64,000 bases of DNA from SVTX01 sp045653805. Its GTDB lineage: Bacteria > Bacillota > Clostridia > Oscillospirales > CAG-272. The stretch lies in contig JAZOMF010000084.1 in assembly GCA_045653805.1 (NCBI GenBank), positions 16,216-80,215 of the forward strand. The letters run 5' to 3'. Below, piece by piece: positions 41,379-48,615 of the stretch. Position 1 is the first letter of the stretch. Each line of letters begins with the position of its first letter. A program made the position numbers and the translations under genes. The notes beneath the pieces were generated by a model, which saw nothing but the letters and a program-made list of their open reading frames with translations, was not told the origin of the DNA and did not search any database.

Positions 41379-42386
41379 ATGAAAAAAAGTTACATTCCCG
41401 AAGGATATACGCCGTCGCTTGACGCATACGACACCCAGCGCGCCATCTCCTTCATCAAAAACACATTTCAGGAGGAATTTTCCTCTCTTCTCAACTTAAA
41501 GCGAGTTTCTGCCCCACTCTTTGTAACCGAAGCTTCGGGTCTTAATGATAACCTCAGCGGTGTGGAGCGCCCCGTTTCCTTCGACGTGCCCGCTATCGGT
41601 GCAGACGCACAGGTAGTCCATTCCCTTGCAAAATGGAAGAGACTTGCCCTTAAGCGCTACGGCTTCTCGGTTGGCAACGGACTTTACACCGACATGAATG
41701 CTATCCGCCGCGATGAGGTGCTTGATAACGTTCACTCTATCTACGTTGACCAGTGGGACTGGGAAAAGATAATCACCAAGGATAACAGAAATCTCGAATT
41801 TCTCCAGCTTATAGTCCGCGCAATCGTAAAGGCTATCTGCAACACCAGCGACCGCCTCCACGTGCGCTACCCCCAGCTTCGCACCGTTCTCTCGCCCGAG
41901 GTGTCCTTTATCACCTCCCAAGAGCTTGAGGATATGTATCCCGACCTTTCGGGAAGCGAGCGCGAGCATGCATATCTGCGCGAGCACAATACCGCATTTA
42001 TTATGCAGATAGGTGGCAAGCTGAAAAGCGGCAAGCCCCACGATGGGCGCGCCCCCGACTACGACGACTGGCAGCTCAACGGCGACCTTTTCTTCTGGGA
42101 CGGGGTGCTTGAACGCCCCCTTGAAATTTCCTCAATGGGTATCCGCGTTGACCGCGAGTCTCTTGACCGTCAGTTGACTCTGGCAAACTGCGATGACCGC
42201 AGAGAGCTGCCCTTCCACAAGATGCTCTTAAATGATGAGCTTCCCCTCACCATTGGCGGCGGTATCGGTCAGTCGAGACTCTGTATGCTCATGATGGGTT
42301 GTGCTCATATCGGCGAGGTTCAGTCCAGCATTTGGGATGAGGAGACCGTGCGCGTTTGCGAGGAGCATAAAGTTCCCCTGCTTTAA
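41379..42386 (+). CDS. asnA: Aspartate-ammonia ligase
   Basis: A 335-residue AsnA-type asparagine synthetase, related to class II aminoacyl-tRNA synthetases; it makes asparagine from aspartate, ammonia and ATP. Family stretches: YDTQRAISFIKNTFQEEF, LFVTEASGLNDNLSGVERPV, AQVVHSLAKWKRLAL, YTDMNAIRRDE, YVDQWDWEKII, LNGDLFFWDGVLERPLEISS and the ATP-binding GGGIGQSRLCMLMMG. The ATG after GGAG is used in place of an upstream one. Single-gene unit with a near-consensus promoter. Confidence 0.96.
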   Translation: MKKSYIPEGYTPSLDAYDTQRAISFIKNTFQEEFSSLLNLKRVSAPLFVTEASGLNDNLSGVERPVSFDVPAIGADAQVVHSLAKWKRLALKRYGFSVGNGLYTDMNAIRRDEVLDNVHSIYVDQWDWEKIITKDNRNLEFLQLIVRAIVKAICNTSDRLHVRYPQLRTVLSPEVSFITSQELEDMYPDLSGSEREHAYLREHNTAFIMQIGGKLKSGKPHDGRAPDYDDWQLNGDLFFWDGVLERPLEISSMGIRVDRESLDRQLTLANCDDRRELPFHKMLLNDELPLTIGGGIGQSRLCMLMMGCAHIGEVQSSIWDEETVRVCEEHKVPLL

Positions 42387-42510
42387 TTTCATAAAAACAA
42401 AAGGAGAAAGCCTTCTCTCTGCATTCTTAGCGGAGAAATAGGCAGGCACAAAAAATCGGCGGAAGTTGTTTTCTCTGCCGATTTGTGCTATAATGGGGTG
42501 GGTGATACAA

Positions 42511-43008
42511 ATGGATAAAGAAAAAGAATTGCCGCAAAGAAAAAGATTGCGATTGCAAAATTTTGATTATAGCTCATCCGGGGCTTGTTTTATAACAATA
42601 TGTACAAAAGATCGAAAAATGTTATTTGCACCCGTAGGGGCGGATTCCATATCCGCCCGAAAGGTTGAAAGGACCTTCCTCGAAACTATACGGCAATATG
42701 ACGGCGTTGATTCTCCAATATATGTTGTTATGCCAAATCATTTTCATGCGATAATTACGGTATCGCGGGCGGATATGGAATCCGCCCCTACGGTCTCGGA
42801 AATTGTCCAATCCTTCAAGCGATATTCAACTATAGAATATGTTAAAATGGTAAAGGACGGAATATTACCGCCCTTTGATAAACAAATATGGCAAAGATCG
42901 TTTTATGATCACGTTATACGCAATCGGGACGACTACAACGAAATATATAAATATATTTATGAGAACCCTATGAAATGGCAATTTGATCAATTATACACAG
43001 AAGAATAG
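42511..43008 (+). CDS. REP-associated tyrosine transposase (RAYT, Y1/TnpA-REP type) with repeats inside its frame
   Basis: A 165-residue HUH-type nuclease. It has the fold's metal-binding pair in MPNHFHAIITV and the C-terminal region FKRYSTIEY and IWQRSFYDHVIRNRDDYNEI, which supplies the catalytic Tyr. RAYTs are single-copy relatives of IS200/IS605 transposases linked to spread of REP repeats. Two inverted 28-base repeats lie within the coding sequence, read as VGADSISAR and RADMESAPT. A possible promoter (TTGTTT, 17 bases, TATAAT at 42489-42494) sits just upstream, but would leave almost no leader; the ATGGATAAAG start has only GGGGTGG upstream as a ribosome site. Confidence 0.88.
   Translation: MDKEKELPQRKRLRLQNFDYSSSGACFITICTKDRKMLFAPVGADSISARKVERTFLETIRQYDGVDSPIYVVMPNHFHAIITVSRADMESAPTVSEIVQSFKRYSTIEYVKMVKDGILPPFDKQIWQRSFYDHVIRNRDDYNEIYKYIYENPMKWQFDQLYTEE
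42632..42659 (+). repeat. Intragenic REP-like repeat, left copy
   Basis: Starts CCGTAGGGGCGGATTCC and ends ATATCCGCCCG. It is itself imperfectly palindromic (GGGCGGAT...ATCCGCCC) and is the exact reverse complement of the copy 106 bases downstream in the same gene. Confidence 0.92.
42766..42793 (-). repeat. Intragenic REP-like repeat, right (inverted) copy
   Basis: Exact 28-base reverse complement of the left copy, in the same reading frame of the transposase, directly after the HUH motif. The pair could form a long cruciform or mRNA hairpin enclosing 106 bases. Confidence 0.92.
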
Positions 43009-43091
43009 GGGTAAGGGCTTTGCCCTGTGCCCGCGTTGCAAACAACGCCGTAATACAAAGGCGAAACTGGCGATAAAACAGGAGGTAACTA

Positions 43092-43556
43092 ATGAAACAT
43101 GTTTTACCCGAAGAGCAGTTGATTGAATATGCGAAGTCATATTTGAAGGCAAAAGGATTTAAGAAGAAGAATAAGCGATGGACGAAAGATACGGGTGAAT
43201 TTACCCTCTGCTTTTATATTCAAGGTAGCTCATATTCAAAAGAAGATTATTATATCCGCCCGGGAATTTTCATCAACGCTCTAATGCCCTGCGACGACTT
43301 TTATGGTCATTTTATGCTTGAAATTGAGCCTTCAACGCCTGAAGAAGTGGTAAGCAAATTTGACGATTGGTGTGAAGAATGGACAAACAAATCTTTAATC
43401 AAAGAACGATTGCTTGCGTTTATGGAATGGGATAAACGAAATCCTTTAGAAAAGCGGAGAGCTGGTTTGGTTGATTACGATGCAGATCCTGTTCCTGCAC
43501 GCGAGTTTTTTGCAACTACATTGGTTTTGAAGCAGTTTATCTTAGATAACTTTTAA
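43092..43556 (+). CDS. DUF4304-like protein
   Basis: A 154-residue cytoplasmic protein without signal or membrane segment. The start (LKAKGFKKKNKRWTKDTGEF) and following strand-rich part (FTLCFYIQGSSY, YYIRPGIFINAL) resemble DUF4304 proteins, a family of unknown function common beside mobile or repeat DNA in Firmicutes. Then comes an acidic helical half. AGGAGG lies before the ATG. It sits next to the RAYT gene and has its own strong terminator; AT content is higher than the housekeeping genes, which fits recent acquisition. Confidence 0.6.
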   Translation: MKHVLPEEQLIEYAKSYLKAKGFKKKNKRWTKDTGEFTLCFYIQGSSYSKEDYYIRPGIFINALMPCDDFYGHFMLEIEPSTPEEVVSKFDDWCEEWTNKSLIKERLLAFMEWDKRNPLEKRRAGLVDYDADPVPAREFFATTLVLKQFILDNF

Positions 43557-43563
43557 TATAATT

Positions 43564-43603
43564 TAGCCCCAACAGACTTTGAGATAATATCTGTTGGGGC
43601 TTT
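43564..43603 (+). terminator. Rho-independent terminator
   Basis: AGCCCCAACAGA pairs perfectly with TCTGTTGGGGCT, followed by TTATTTATT, directly after the DUF4304-like gene. Confidence 0.87.
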
Positions 43604-43713
43604 ATTTATTTACTGCGAAGCAAATCTGTGCCATATGGAAAAATGATTTTTGATTTCTCCGCTAATTGTGCACATCCTTTGCTCTCTCCTTTTTTATTCA
43701 TTTTTTCAATTAT

Positions 43714-44433
43714 CTAAATGGAGGACATGACCTCAAAGGAAGCCTCTGCCGCGCTCTTTGAAATATCACATTCAAGCAGATAGAAGGGCACGTTCTTGGT
43801 TGCTTTATCCATAAGCTCCAATGTTTTCAAAAACATCTCACTATTTTCGGGGAGATACGCTTGAAGCACCAATTCCTCAAGATATTCCGCAGGAGATATC
43901 TTTTTTATTGAGCTTACCTTAGCGCGCTTTAGAAGGAATATTCCCGACAAGGGCACTTCCTCCTTGGTCTGCCATCCCTCTTTTCCCGCCCAAGGGCATG
44001 GGCAGATGATTGAGCCTTCGTCAGTAACCTGTAAAATAGGCTTGTCGCCGTTTATTATAGTAACATTATCGCCAAAATATTTCTTAAGCAGCATTACATG
44101 GGTAGATTTTCCTGTACCCGAAGGTGCTGAAAAGACAAACCCCTTGCCGTCAACTTTGACAGCCACCCCATGAAACACGAATCTGTCAAATTTGGGAAGA
44201 CGCTCTGCCAGCTGCCTATAAAGATATATTTTCTCGTAATATGAACGTGTACCACCCCCTCCGTGTCGGGCAATTTCTCCATCAACGTCCTCGTCCGAGG
44301 CGCTGACAAAAATGTCCACGTTCTCTTCGTCCGTAAAATATTCCTTACAAAAATTATGTGTTTCCTCATGGTTTCCTGCAAGCCTCACTACAAGAGAGGA
44401 AACTTTTATCTTAAAATCTATTGCTTTATCCAT
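43714..44433 (-). CDS. HPr kinase/PEP carboxykinase-fold protein (HprK-like, PqqD-cluster type)
   Basis: A 239-residue protein with the HprK C-terminal kinase fold but no HprK N-terminal domain. P-loop FSAPSGTGKSTHVMLLKKYF, then IINGDKPIL and GIFLLKRAKVSSIKKISPAE. Similar stand-alone HprK-like proteins are found in peptide-modification clusters with PqqD and S26-like proteins, as encoded 5 kb downstream on the same strand here. Cysteine-bearing CPCPWAGKEGW is a family feature. The ATG of MDKAIDFK is taken as start (weak ribosome site); an upstream TTG is possible. The true substrate is unknown; regulatory HPr phosphorylation is unlikely. Confidence 0.78.
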   Translation of the reverse strand: MDKAIDFKIKVSSLVVRLAGNHEETHNFCKEYFTDEENVDIFVSASDEDVDGEIARHGGGGTRSYYEKIYLYRQLAERLPKFDRFVFHGVAVKVDGKGFVFSAPSGTGKSTHVMLLKKYFGDNVTIINGDKPILQVTDEGSIICPCPWAGKEGWQTKEEVPLSGIFLLKRAKVSSIKKISPAEYLEELVLQAYLPENSEMFLKTLELMDKATKNVPFYLLECDISKSAAEASFEVMSSI

Positions 44434-44461
44434 AATACTTAAAAAGCCTTCTGTATTAATC

Positions 44462-44491
44462 AAAGAGCCGCCGAAAACTTGGCGGCTCTTT
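44462..44491. terminator. Strong bidirectional hairpin directly upstream of the HprK-like gene
   Basis: AAAGAGCCGCC, an eight-base loop, GGCGGCTCTTT. On the minus strand it would end the transcript of the small anchored protein; it lies only about 30 bases before the HprK-like start, so that gene either relies on read-through or has a promoter I cannot see. Confidence 0.8.
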
Positions 44492-44595
44492 ATTGTTGTT
44501 CGTATGTGTCAAAGATTGGGCAAGAAACACTGCCGTTGATAAATAAACAGCCAATGCCACCATTATTGATATATGATTACCAAACCCAAAAATTA

Positions 44596-44877
44596 TTATT
44601 CGGGCACTCTAACTCCGCTAACCTCTTCCTCGCCAAAATCAGCACCGTCACGAACAGACTCTGTGGTTGTAGATTCAGAGCTGTCATTTCCCTGATTGCC
44701 ACCAAGGTTTCCGGCACCGCCTCCGTTTTCATTGCCTTGAACCTGCTCTGTGACTACCTCATCTTCAAAGTAATCAACCAAAGCAACTACGCCGGCAACA
44801 ACAGCCACCGATGCTGTTGTAACTACCACTGCAATTATTATAACTGTGGTAATAATCAATCCTATGTTCTTTTTCAT
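44596..44877 (-). CDS. Small membrane-anchored protein with Gly/Asn/Ser-rich extracellular tail
   Basis: A 93-residue protein: MKKN, a long hydrophobic helix (about 6-36, rich in Val/Ile/Ala), an acidic stretch (DYFEDEVVTEQVQ), then a low-complexity region (GNENGGGAGNLGGNQGNDSS) and an acidic end. No family recognised and no cysteines, so a lanthipeptide-type precursor is unlikely, though the Gly/Asn/Ser/Thr-rich tail could be a processed or modified substrate. AGGGAAAT with GGAG precedes the ATG. It has its own strong promoter and lies upstream of the HprK-like gene on the same strand. Confidence 0.7.
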   Translation of the reverse strand: MKKNIGLIITTVIIIAVVVTTASVAVVAGVVALVDYFEDEVVTEQVQGNENGGGAGNLGGNQGNDSSESTTTESVRDGADFGEEEVSGVRVPE

Positions 44878-44916
44878 ATTTCCCTCCAAAATTTTAATGA
44901 TATTAATCCAATAGTA

Positions 44917-44946
44917 ATTATATCATATAACCATCTCGTTTGTCAA
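44917..44946 (-). promoter_or_regulatory. Promoter of the small anchored protein gene
   Basis: On the minus strand TTGACA, 18 bases, TATAAT, 40 bases before the start codon. Confidence 0.8.
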
Positions 44947-45042
44947 GTGTTATTTTTATGAACATATTTCAATCCTATTGTGACTAAACGTCACTTTTTC
45001 GTCAATAATCAAAAATAATTCAAAGCGAAAAGAGGTAAGACC

Positions 45043-45720
45043 ATGCCCGAAAAGAACCGCCGAGCTGTCACACGAAACGATTTACCAGACGACTATAAAA
45101 CCAAGCCGACTCTGGACCTCACAAGAACTATTGCCAAAGATATTTTCAAAGAAAAAACCACGCCTTGGGATGCCATACACTCGATCTCCGGCTTTGTGAA
45201 TCGAAACGGCATGAAACTTTCATATGACGAATACGACGAAATAGCCGAAAACGTTTGGGTGCATATTTCGGCGTATCTTTCTCCCAGCGCCAAGGTGGAA
45301 TCCCCCACAATAATCTGCGGTGGTGCCAGAATTTGCCATCACGCCCACGTTAGCAGCTCGGTCATCGGTGCATTTGCCATAGTAGGCGATCATTCAACCG
45401 TCAAAAACAGCATAATGTTTGATCGCTCCAAGCTGATGGGACACAACGCCTTGATCTCATCGATCCTCGGATACGAATCGGTACTGGGGAACGGAAGCAT
45501 GGTTGCAGACGCCCGTCTTGACGGAATGAACGTCACTATAAATATGCCTGAAGGACTTTATATCACGGGGCGCGGTCGCTTGGGTGCCGTAATATGTGAC
45601 GACGTCAAGATCGGATCGACTTGCGTCATAAATCCCGGTACAGTGATCGACGGCGGCACAACAGTCTATCCTCTGACCTCGGTTTCGGGCTATATTCATC
45701 CCTACTCAACGGTAAAATAA
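45043..45720 (+). CDS. Left-handed beta-helix (hexapeptide repeat) transferase-like protein
   Basis: A 225-residue protein. About 75 charged N-terminal residues precede a run of hexapeptide turns (VWVHISAYLSPSAKVESPTI, ICGGARICHHAHVSSSVIGA, AIVGDHSTVKNSIMF, KLMGHNALISSILG, NGSMVADARL, VKIGSTCVINPGTVIDGGT). This resembles the C-terminal helix of GlmU-type and sugar-nucleotide acetyl/nucleotidyl transferases, but no nucleotidyltransferase domain is present, so it may be a stand-alone acetyltransferase-like or structural partner. Ribosome site AGAGGT. Single gene with its own terminator. Confidence 0.8.
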   Translation: MPEKNRRAVTRNDLPDDYKTKPTLDLTRTIAKDIFKEKTTPWDAIHSISGFVNRNGMKLSYDEYDEIAENVWVHISAYLSPSAKVESPTIICGGARICHHAHVSSSVIGAFAIVGDHSTVKNSIMFDRSKLMGHNALISSILGYESVLGNGSMVADARLDGMNVTINMPEGLYITGRGRLGAVICDDVKIGSTCVINPGTVIDGGTTVYPLTSVSGYIHPYSTVK

Positions 45721-45732
45721 TGAAATTAACAC

Positions 45733-45771
45733 AAAAAGGGCTGCAACACTAAATGTGTGACAGCCCTTTTT
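45733..45771. terminator. Bidirectional terminator between convergent genes
   Basis: AAAAAGGGCTG pairs with CAGCCCTTTTT, with an inner ACAC/GTGT. It serves the beta-helix gene and the rRNA methyltransferase gene that ends three bases later. Confidence 0.88.
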
Positions 45772-45773
45772 GT

Positions 45774-47201
45774 TTATTGATTTCTCAGCCCCTTGGGATA
45801 GTGGTTCTTGCACACTCCCAAGCTTACCTTGCCTCCGCCCAGCGCGCAACCGTCTACCAAGACCGCTGCCCAGCCTTCAGCCTTTCCTTCGGCTCTCAAC
45901 TTGTCTCCGACAGCGATCTCCATGCCCTTCAAATACGCCTCGGTCTCGCCGTCGCTTGAAGCAAGCTCAACTCTGCGCAAAAACTCGGTTCCAAACGCCG
46001 AGAAAAGCTGATGATGGGGCAAAAATCTCTTGCCGTTCATCTCGCCAACACACACTCCCGAAGCAAATACTCCATAGGGCGGCAGTGCCACATCTCGTCC
46101 AAGATAAGCCTTACCGTTCAAGGCGTGGAGCTTATATTCAACGCCGTTTTCAAAGCCTTTTTTGAGGTTTTCCACCAAAAACTCTCTTGCCGCTGTCAAA
46201 AGCTCGATCTCCTCGCGAGATTGTCTTTGCGGTGCGGGCTTTTTCTTTTTATCCTTGCGGCTTGCCCTCTCTTCAACTTCAAAAGCCGCCTCTCCGCCAC
46301 GCGCAAACACCGCAATAAACTGCCCCTCTCCCTTTGCCTTGTGGGGGTAGAATCGGCGGGTCTTGGTCATATCGTACTTGCATCCCTCGAAGCAGATACC
46401 GTCAGAGGTCACCTTTTTCAGCCCTTGCTCAACATCGCAAAGCTCAAAATCGGGATGAGTGTCGAGAAACCACTTAACGTTCATCTCGTTTTCTTCCAGT
46501 GAGAAGGTGCAAGTGGAATATATAAGCTTTCCGCCGGGCGCTACGCATTTCGCCACATTAGTCAAAATCTCCTGCTGGCGTTCAGCGCACATTTCCACGT
46601 TTGCAAGACTCCACTCATCCATCGCAAGGCTGTTTTTTCTAAACATTCCCTCGCCCGAGCAGGGCGCATCGCAAAGCACTACGTCAAAATTCCCCGGATA
46701 AGTTTCTGCAATTACCGCGGTGTCGAGATTTACTACAACCGTATTGCGGCAACCCATTCTCTCAACGTTGCCAAGCAATATTCTGCATCGCTTCGCTTCG
46801 TATTCGTTTGCCACCAATATTCCGCTCTCCCCCGTCATTGAAGCAAGCTGGGTTGTCTTTCCACCTGGTGCAGAGCAAGAATCAAGCACCGCCGCTCCCT
46901 TCTCGATCTTCACCGCGTGAACGGTTGCCATAGCGGAAGGGTCTTGCATATAGATCATGCCTGCATGATGGCATGGCAGACGTCCGGGAAACTCCTCTTC
47001 GGTATAATAAGAACCCTCGGGGAAGCTTGCCTTTTTGCGGTCAATCTTGGGAGACAGAGCTTCAAAATCGGCGCAGGATATTTTATTTTCGTTAATTCTA
47101 AACGACCTGACGGCGTGACCGCTTTCAAGCTCTTCAAAAAAGGCTTGGGCTTCGTCACCCAAAAGGGTTGTCATTCTCTTTTTAAATTCAACGGGAAGCA
47201 T
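45774..47201 (-). CDS. RsmF/NOL1-NOP2-Sun family rRNA (cytosine-C5) methyltransferase
   Basis: A 475-residue SAM-dependent RNA methyltransferase. SAM site: VLDSCSAPGGKTTQLASM; catalytic cysteines in DAPCSGEGMFRK (motif IV) and YSTCTFSLEENE (motif VI). After a Lys-rich linker (RASRKDKKKKPAPQRQ) there is a C-terminal domain of the RsmF kind (LGRDVALPPYGVFASGVCVG), likely a PUA-like RNA-binding part. It probably makes m5C in 16S rRNA. Its ATG overlaps the stop codon of the HAD phosphatase gene, so the two are coupled. Confidence 0.9.
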   Translation of the reverse strand: MLPVEFKKRMTTLLGDEAQAFFEELESGHAVRSFRINENKISCADFEALSPKIDRKKASFPEGSYYTEEEFPGRLPCHHAGMIYMQDPSAMATVHAVKIEKGAAVLDSCSAPGGKTTQLASMTGESGILVANEYEAKRCRILLGNVERMGCRNTVVVNLDTAVIAETYPGNFDVVLCDAPCSGEGMFRKNSLAMDEWSLANVEMCAERQQEILTNVAKCVAPGGKLIYSTCTFSLEENEMNVKWFLDTHPDFELCDVEQGLKKVTSDGICFEGCKYDMTKTRRFYPHKAKGEGQFIAVFARGGEAAFEVEERASRKDKKKKPAPQRQSREEIELLTAAREFLVENLKKGFENGVEYKLHALNGKAYLGRDVALPPYGVFASGVCVGEMNGKRFLPHHQLFSAFGTEFLRRVELASSDGETEAYLKGMEIAVGDKLRAEGKAEGWAAVLVDGCALGGGKVSLGVCKNHYPKGLRNQ

Positions 47202-47875
47202 CAGTTATCCTCAATTTCAATCAATTTAAATAAGTGAGCTTTAAGATCATTGGCGTCAGCAGCAAAATATTTTGCACCGGCATCTTCAAGCACGTCTATG
47301 TCTCTAAATCCCCAAGTTACCGCAACGCAAGGAATGCCTGCATTTGTCGCGGTTTCTACATCTACCTCGGAATCTCCCACATGAACTGCAACGCCGCAAT
47401 CCAGCGTCTTCATCGCCAAAAGTATAGGATCTGCGGCAGGCTTTCTTTCAACATCCTCTCGGTCGCCGATTGCAAAATCGATCAAATCGCCAAAGTACTC
47501 TCGGCAAAGCTCTTTTGTTGCAAAATCGGGCTTGTTGGAAACCACCGCCGTGCATACTCCTCTTCTTTTAAGCTCGGTTAAAAGTGCAACCACGCCGTCG
47601 TAAGGCTTGGTCTCGATCTTCGAATGAGCGTTGTAATATTTTTTATATCTTTCAAGATATTCGTCAAGCACCTTGTCTTCAACCGCGTGGGGCAGAGCAA
47701 GTCGAACAAGCTCTCTGGCACCGTTGCCAAGATAGCTTCTAACCTCCAAGGCGCTTCGTATAGGATAGCCCAATTCTCCGAGAATATGATTTACAGCCCC
47801 CGTAAGATCTCCCAAGGTATCTAAAAGAGTTCCGTCAAGATCAAAAAGGACTAATTTCTTTATGCTTTCGCTCAT
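47201..47875 (-). CDS. HAD-family hydrolase, phosphoglycolate phosphatase-like
   Basis: A 224-residue HAD phosphatase with cap type 1. Motif I LFDLDGTLLDTLGD, motif II VVSNKP, motif III Lys in ERKPAADPI, motif IV VHVGDSEVDVETA. The overall form is that of Gph/PpaX: likely 2-phosphoglycolate or a similar small phosphate. The start is the ATG after GGAGAGACAA; 11 upstream in-frame codons are rejected. It opens a two-gene unit with the rRNA methyltransferase. Confidence 0.88.
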   Translation of the reverse strand: MSESIKKLVLFDLDGTLLDTLGDLTGAVNHILGELGYPIRSALEVRSYLGNGARELVRLALPHAVEDKVLDEYLERYKKYYNAHSKIETKPYDGVVALLTELKRRGVCTAVVSNKPDFATKELCREYFGDLIDFAIGDREDVERKPAADPILLAMKTLDCGVAVHVGDSEVDVETATNAGIPCVAVTWGFRDIDVLEDAGAKYFAADANDLKAHLFKLIEIEDN

Positions 47876-47920
47876 TTGTCTCTCCGTTTCAAAATTCATA
47901 AAAATCACAAATACACATTA

Positions 47921-47949
47921 ATTTTATACTAAAACTCGGTCTTTGTCAA
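47921..47949 (-). promoter_or_regulatory. Probable promoter of the HAD-RsmF unit
   Basis: On the minus strand TTGACA, 17 bases, TAAAAT; a TATAAA two bases earlier is an alternative -10. Confidence 0.6.
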
Positions 47950-48007
47950 TCGGTTAAAAGAAAAATTTCGCTTTTGTTCCCGCCTCCCGATCACCGAACC
48001 AAAAAAC

Positions 48008-48033
48008 AAAAAAGCCGCATCGGCGGCTTTTTT
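48008..48033 (-). terminator. Terminator of the Nudix gene
   Basis: AAAAAAGCCGC, ATCG, GCGGCTTTTTT; perfect arms and T-runs in both directions. It overlaps the last bases of the Nudix stop codon region. Confidence 0.88.
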
Positions 48034-48463
48034 ATTTGTTATTTCTTTCGGTTATGTACTGGATTGCAAGAGCTAAAACTCTCTTGTCATTATCGTGGGT
48101 CAAAAGGCTCTCCGCCTCCTCGGCAGGTATCCAGGCAACCTCCGCTATCTCACCCGGACGGGGCTTGATCTCGGTCTGTCTGGTAAAGGCGAGAAAATAG
48201 ACGACTTCCTTTTTAACCCCGGCTTTAGGTCTATAATAAACCGGCTGGCGAAATTTCTCATTGATGTGTATTCTCACCGAAGTTTCCTCAAAGACCTCGC
48301 GCTCTGCGGTCTTGATCTCGGTCTCGCCTGCCTCTACGTGACCCTTCGGGAATGAATAATGTCCTTGTGATGAATGTTTTATCATAAGTACATAGCGTTG
48401 CAAGGAGCCGTCTCGTCTTTCATTGCGAAAAACAACTGCTCCGCAGGATTTTTCAAAAGTCAT
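48032..48463 (-). CDS. Nudix hydrolase, Ap4A-hydrolase-like
   Basis: A 143-residue enzyme with a Nudix box GHVEAGETEIKTAEREVFEE (G-x5-E-x7-REVxEE; the later Gly is Thr). SCGAVVFRNE at the start and KHSSQGHYSFPKGHVE are typical of bis(5'-nucleosyl)-tetraphosphatases, which cut Ap4A and related dinucleotides. A divergent specificity is possible. It follows infB on the same strand, separated by a hairpin. Confidence 0.87.
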   Translation of the reverse strand: MTFEKSCGAVVFRNERRDGSLQRYVLMIKHSSQGHYSFPKGHVEAGETEIKTAEREVFEETSVRIHINEKFRQPVYYRPKAGVKKEVVYFLAFTRQTEIKPRPGEIAEVAWIPAEEAESLLTHDNDKRVLALAIQYITERNNK

Positions 48464-48509
48464 CTTCTCACCTCCTCAATAAAAACTCACCAAACCTTGA
48501 AAAATACAA

Positions 48510-48560
48510 ATGCAGGGCGTTTAATGCTAATCCCATCGTGGATCTTGAGGCGCCCTGCAT
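48510..48560 (-). terminator. Terminator of the rimP-nusA-infB operon
   Basis: On the minus strand ATGCAGGGCG pairs with CGCCCTGCAT over a 31-base loop and is followed by TTGTATTTTT. It lies 55 bases past the infB stop. Confidence 0.65.
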
Positions 48561-48615
48561 CAAAAAAATTGCTATTTAAGCGGGGATTTTTTGCCTTTCG
48601 GCAAAACTTTGTCGA

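Noticed and set aside
42632..42793. CRISPR-like repeat unit
   Set aside because: Only two copies, in inverted orientation, inside a transposase gene; no array and no cas genes.
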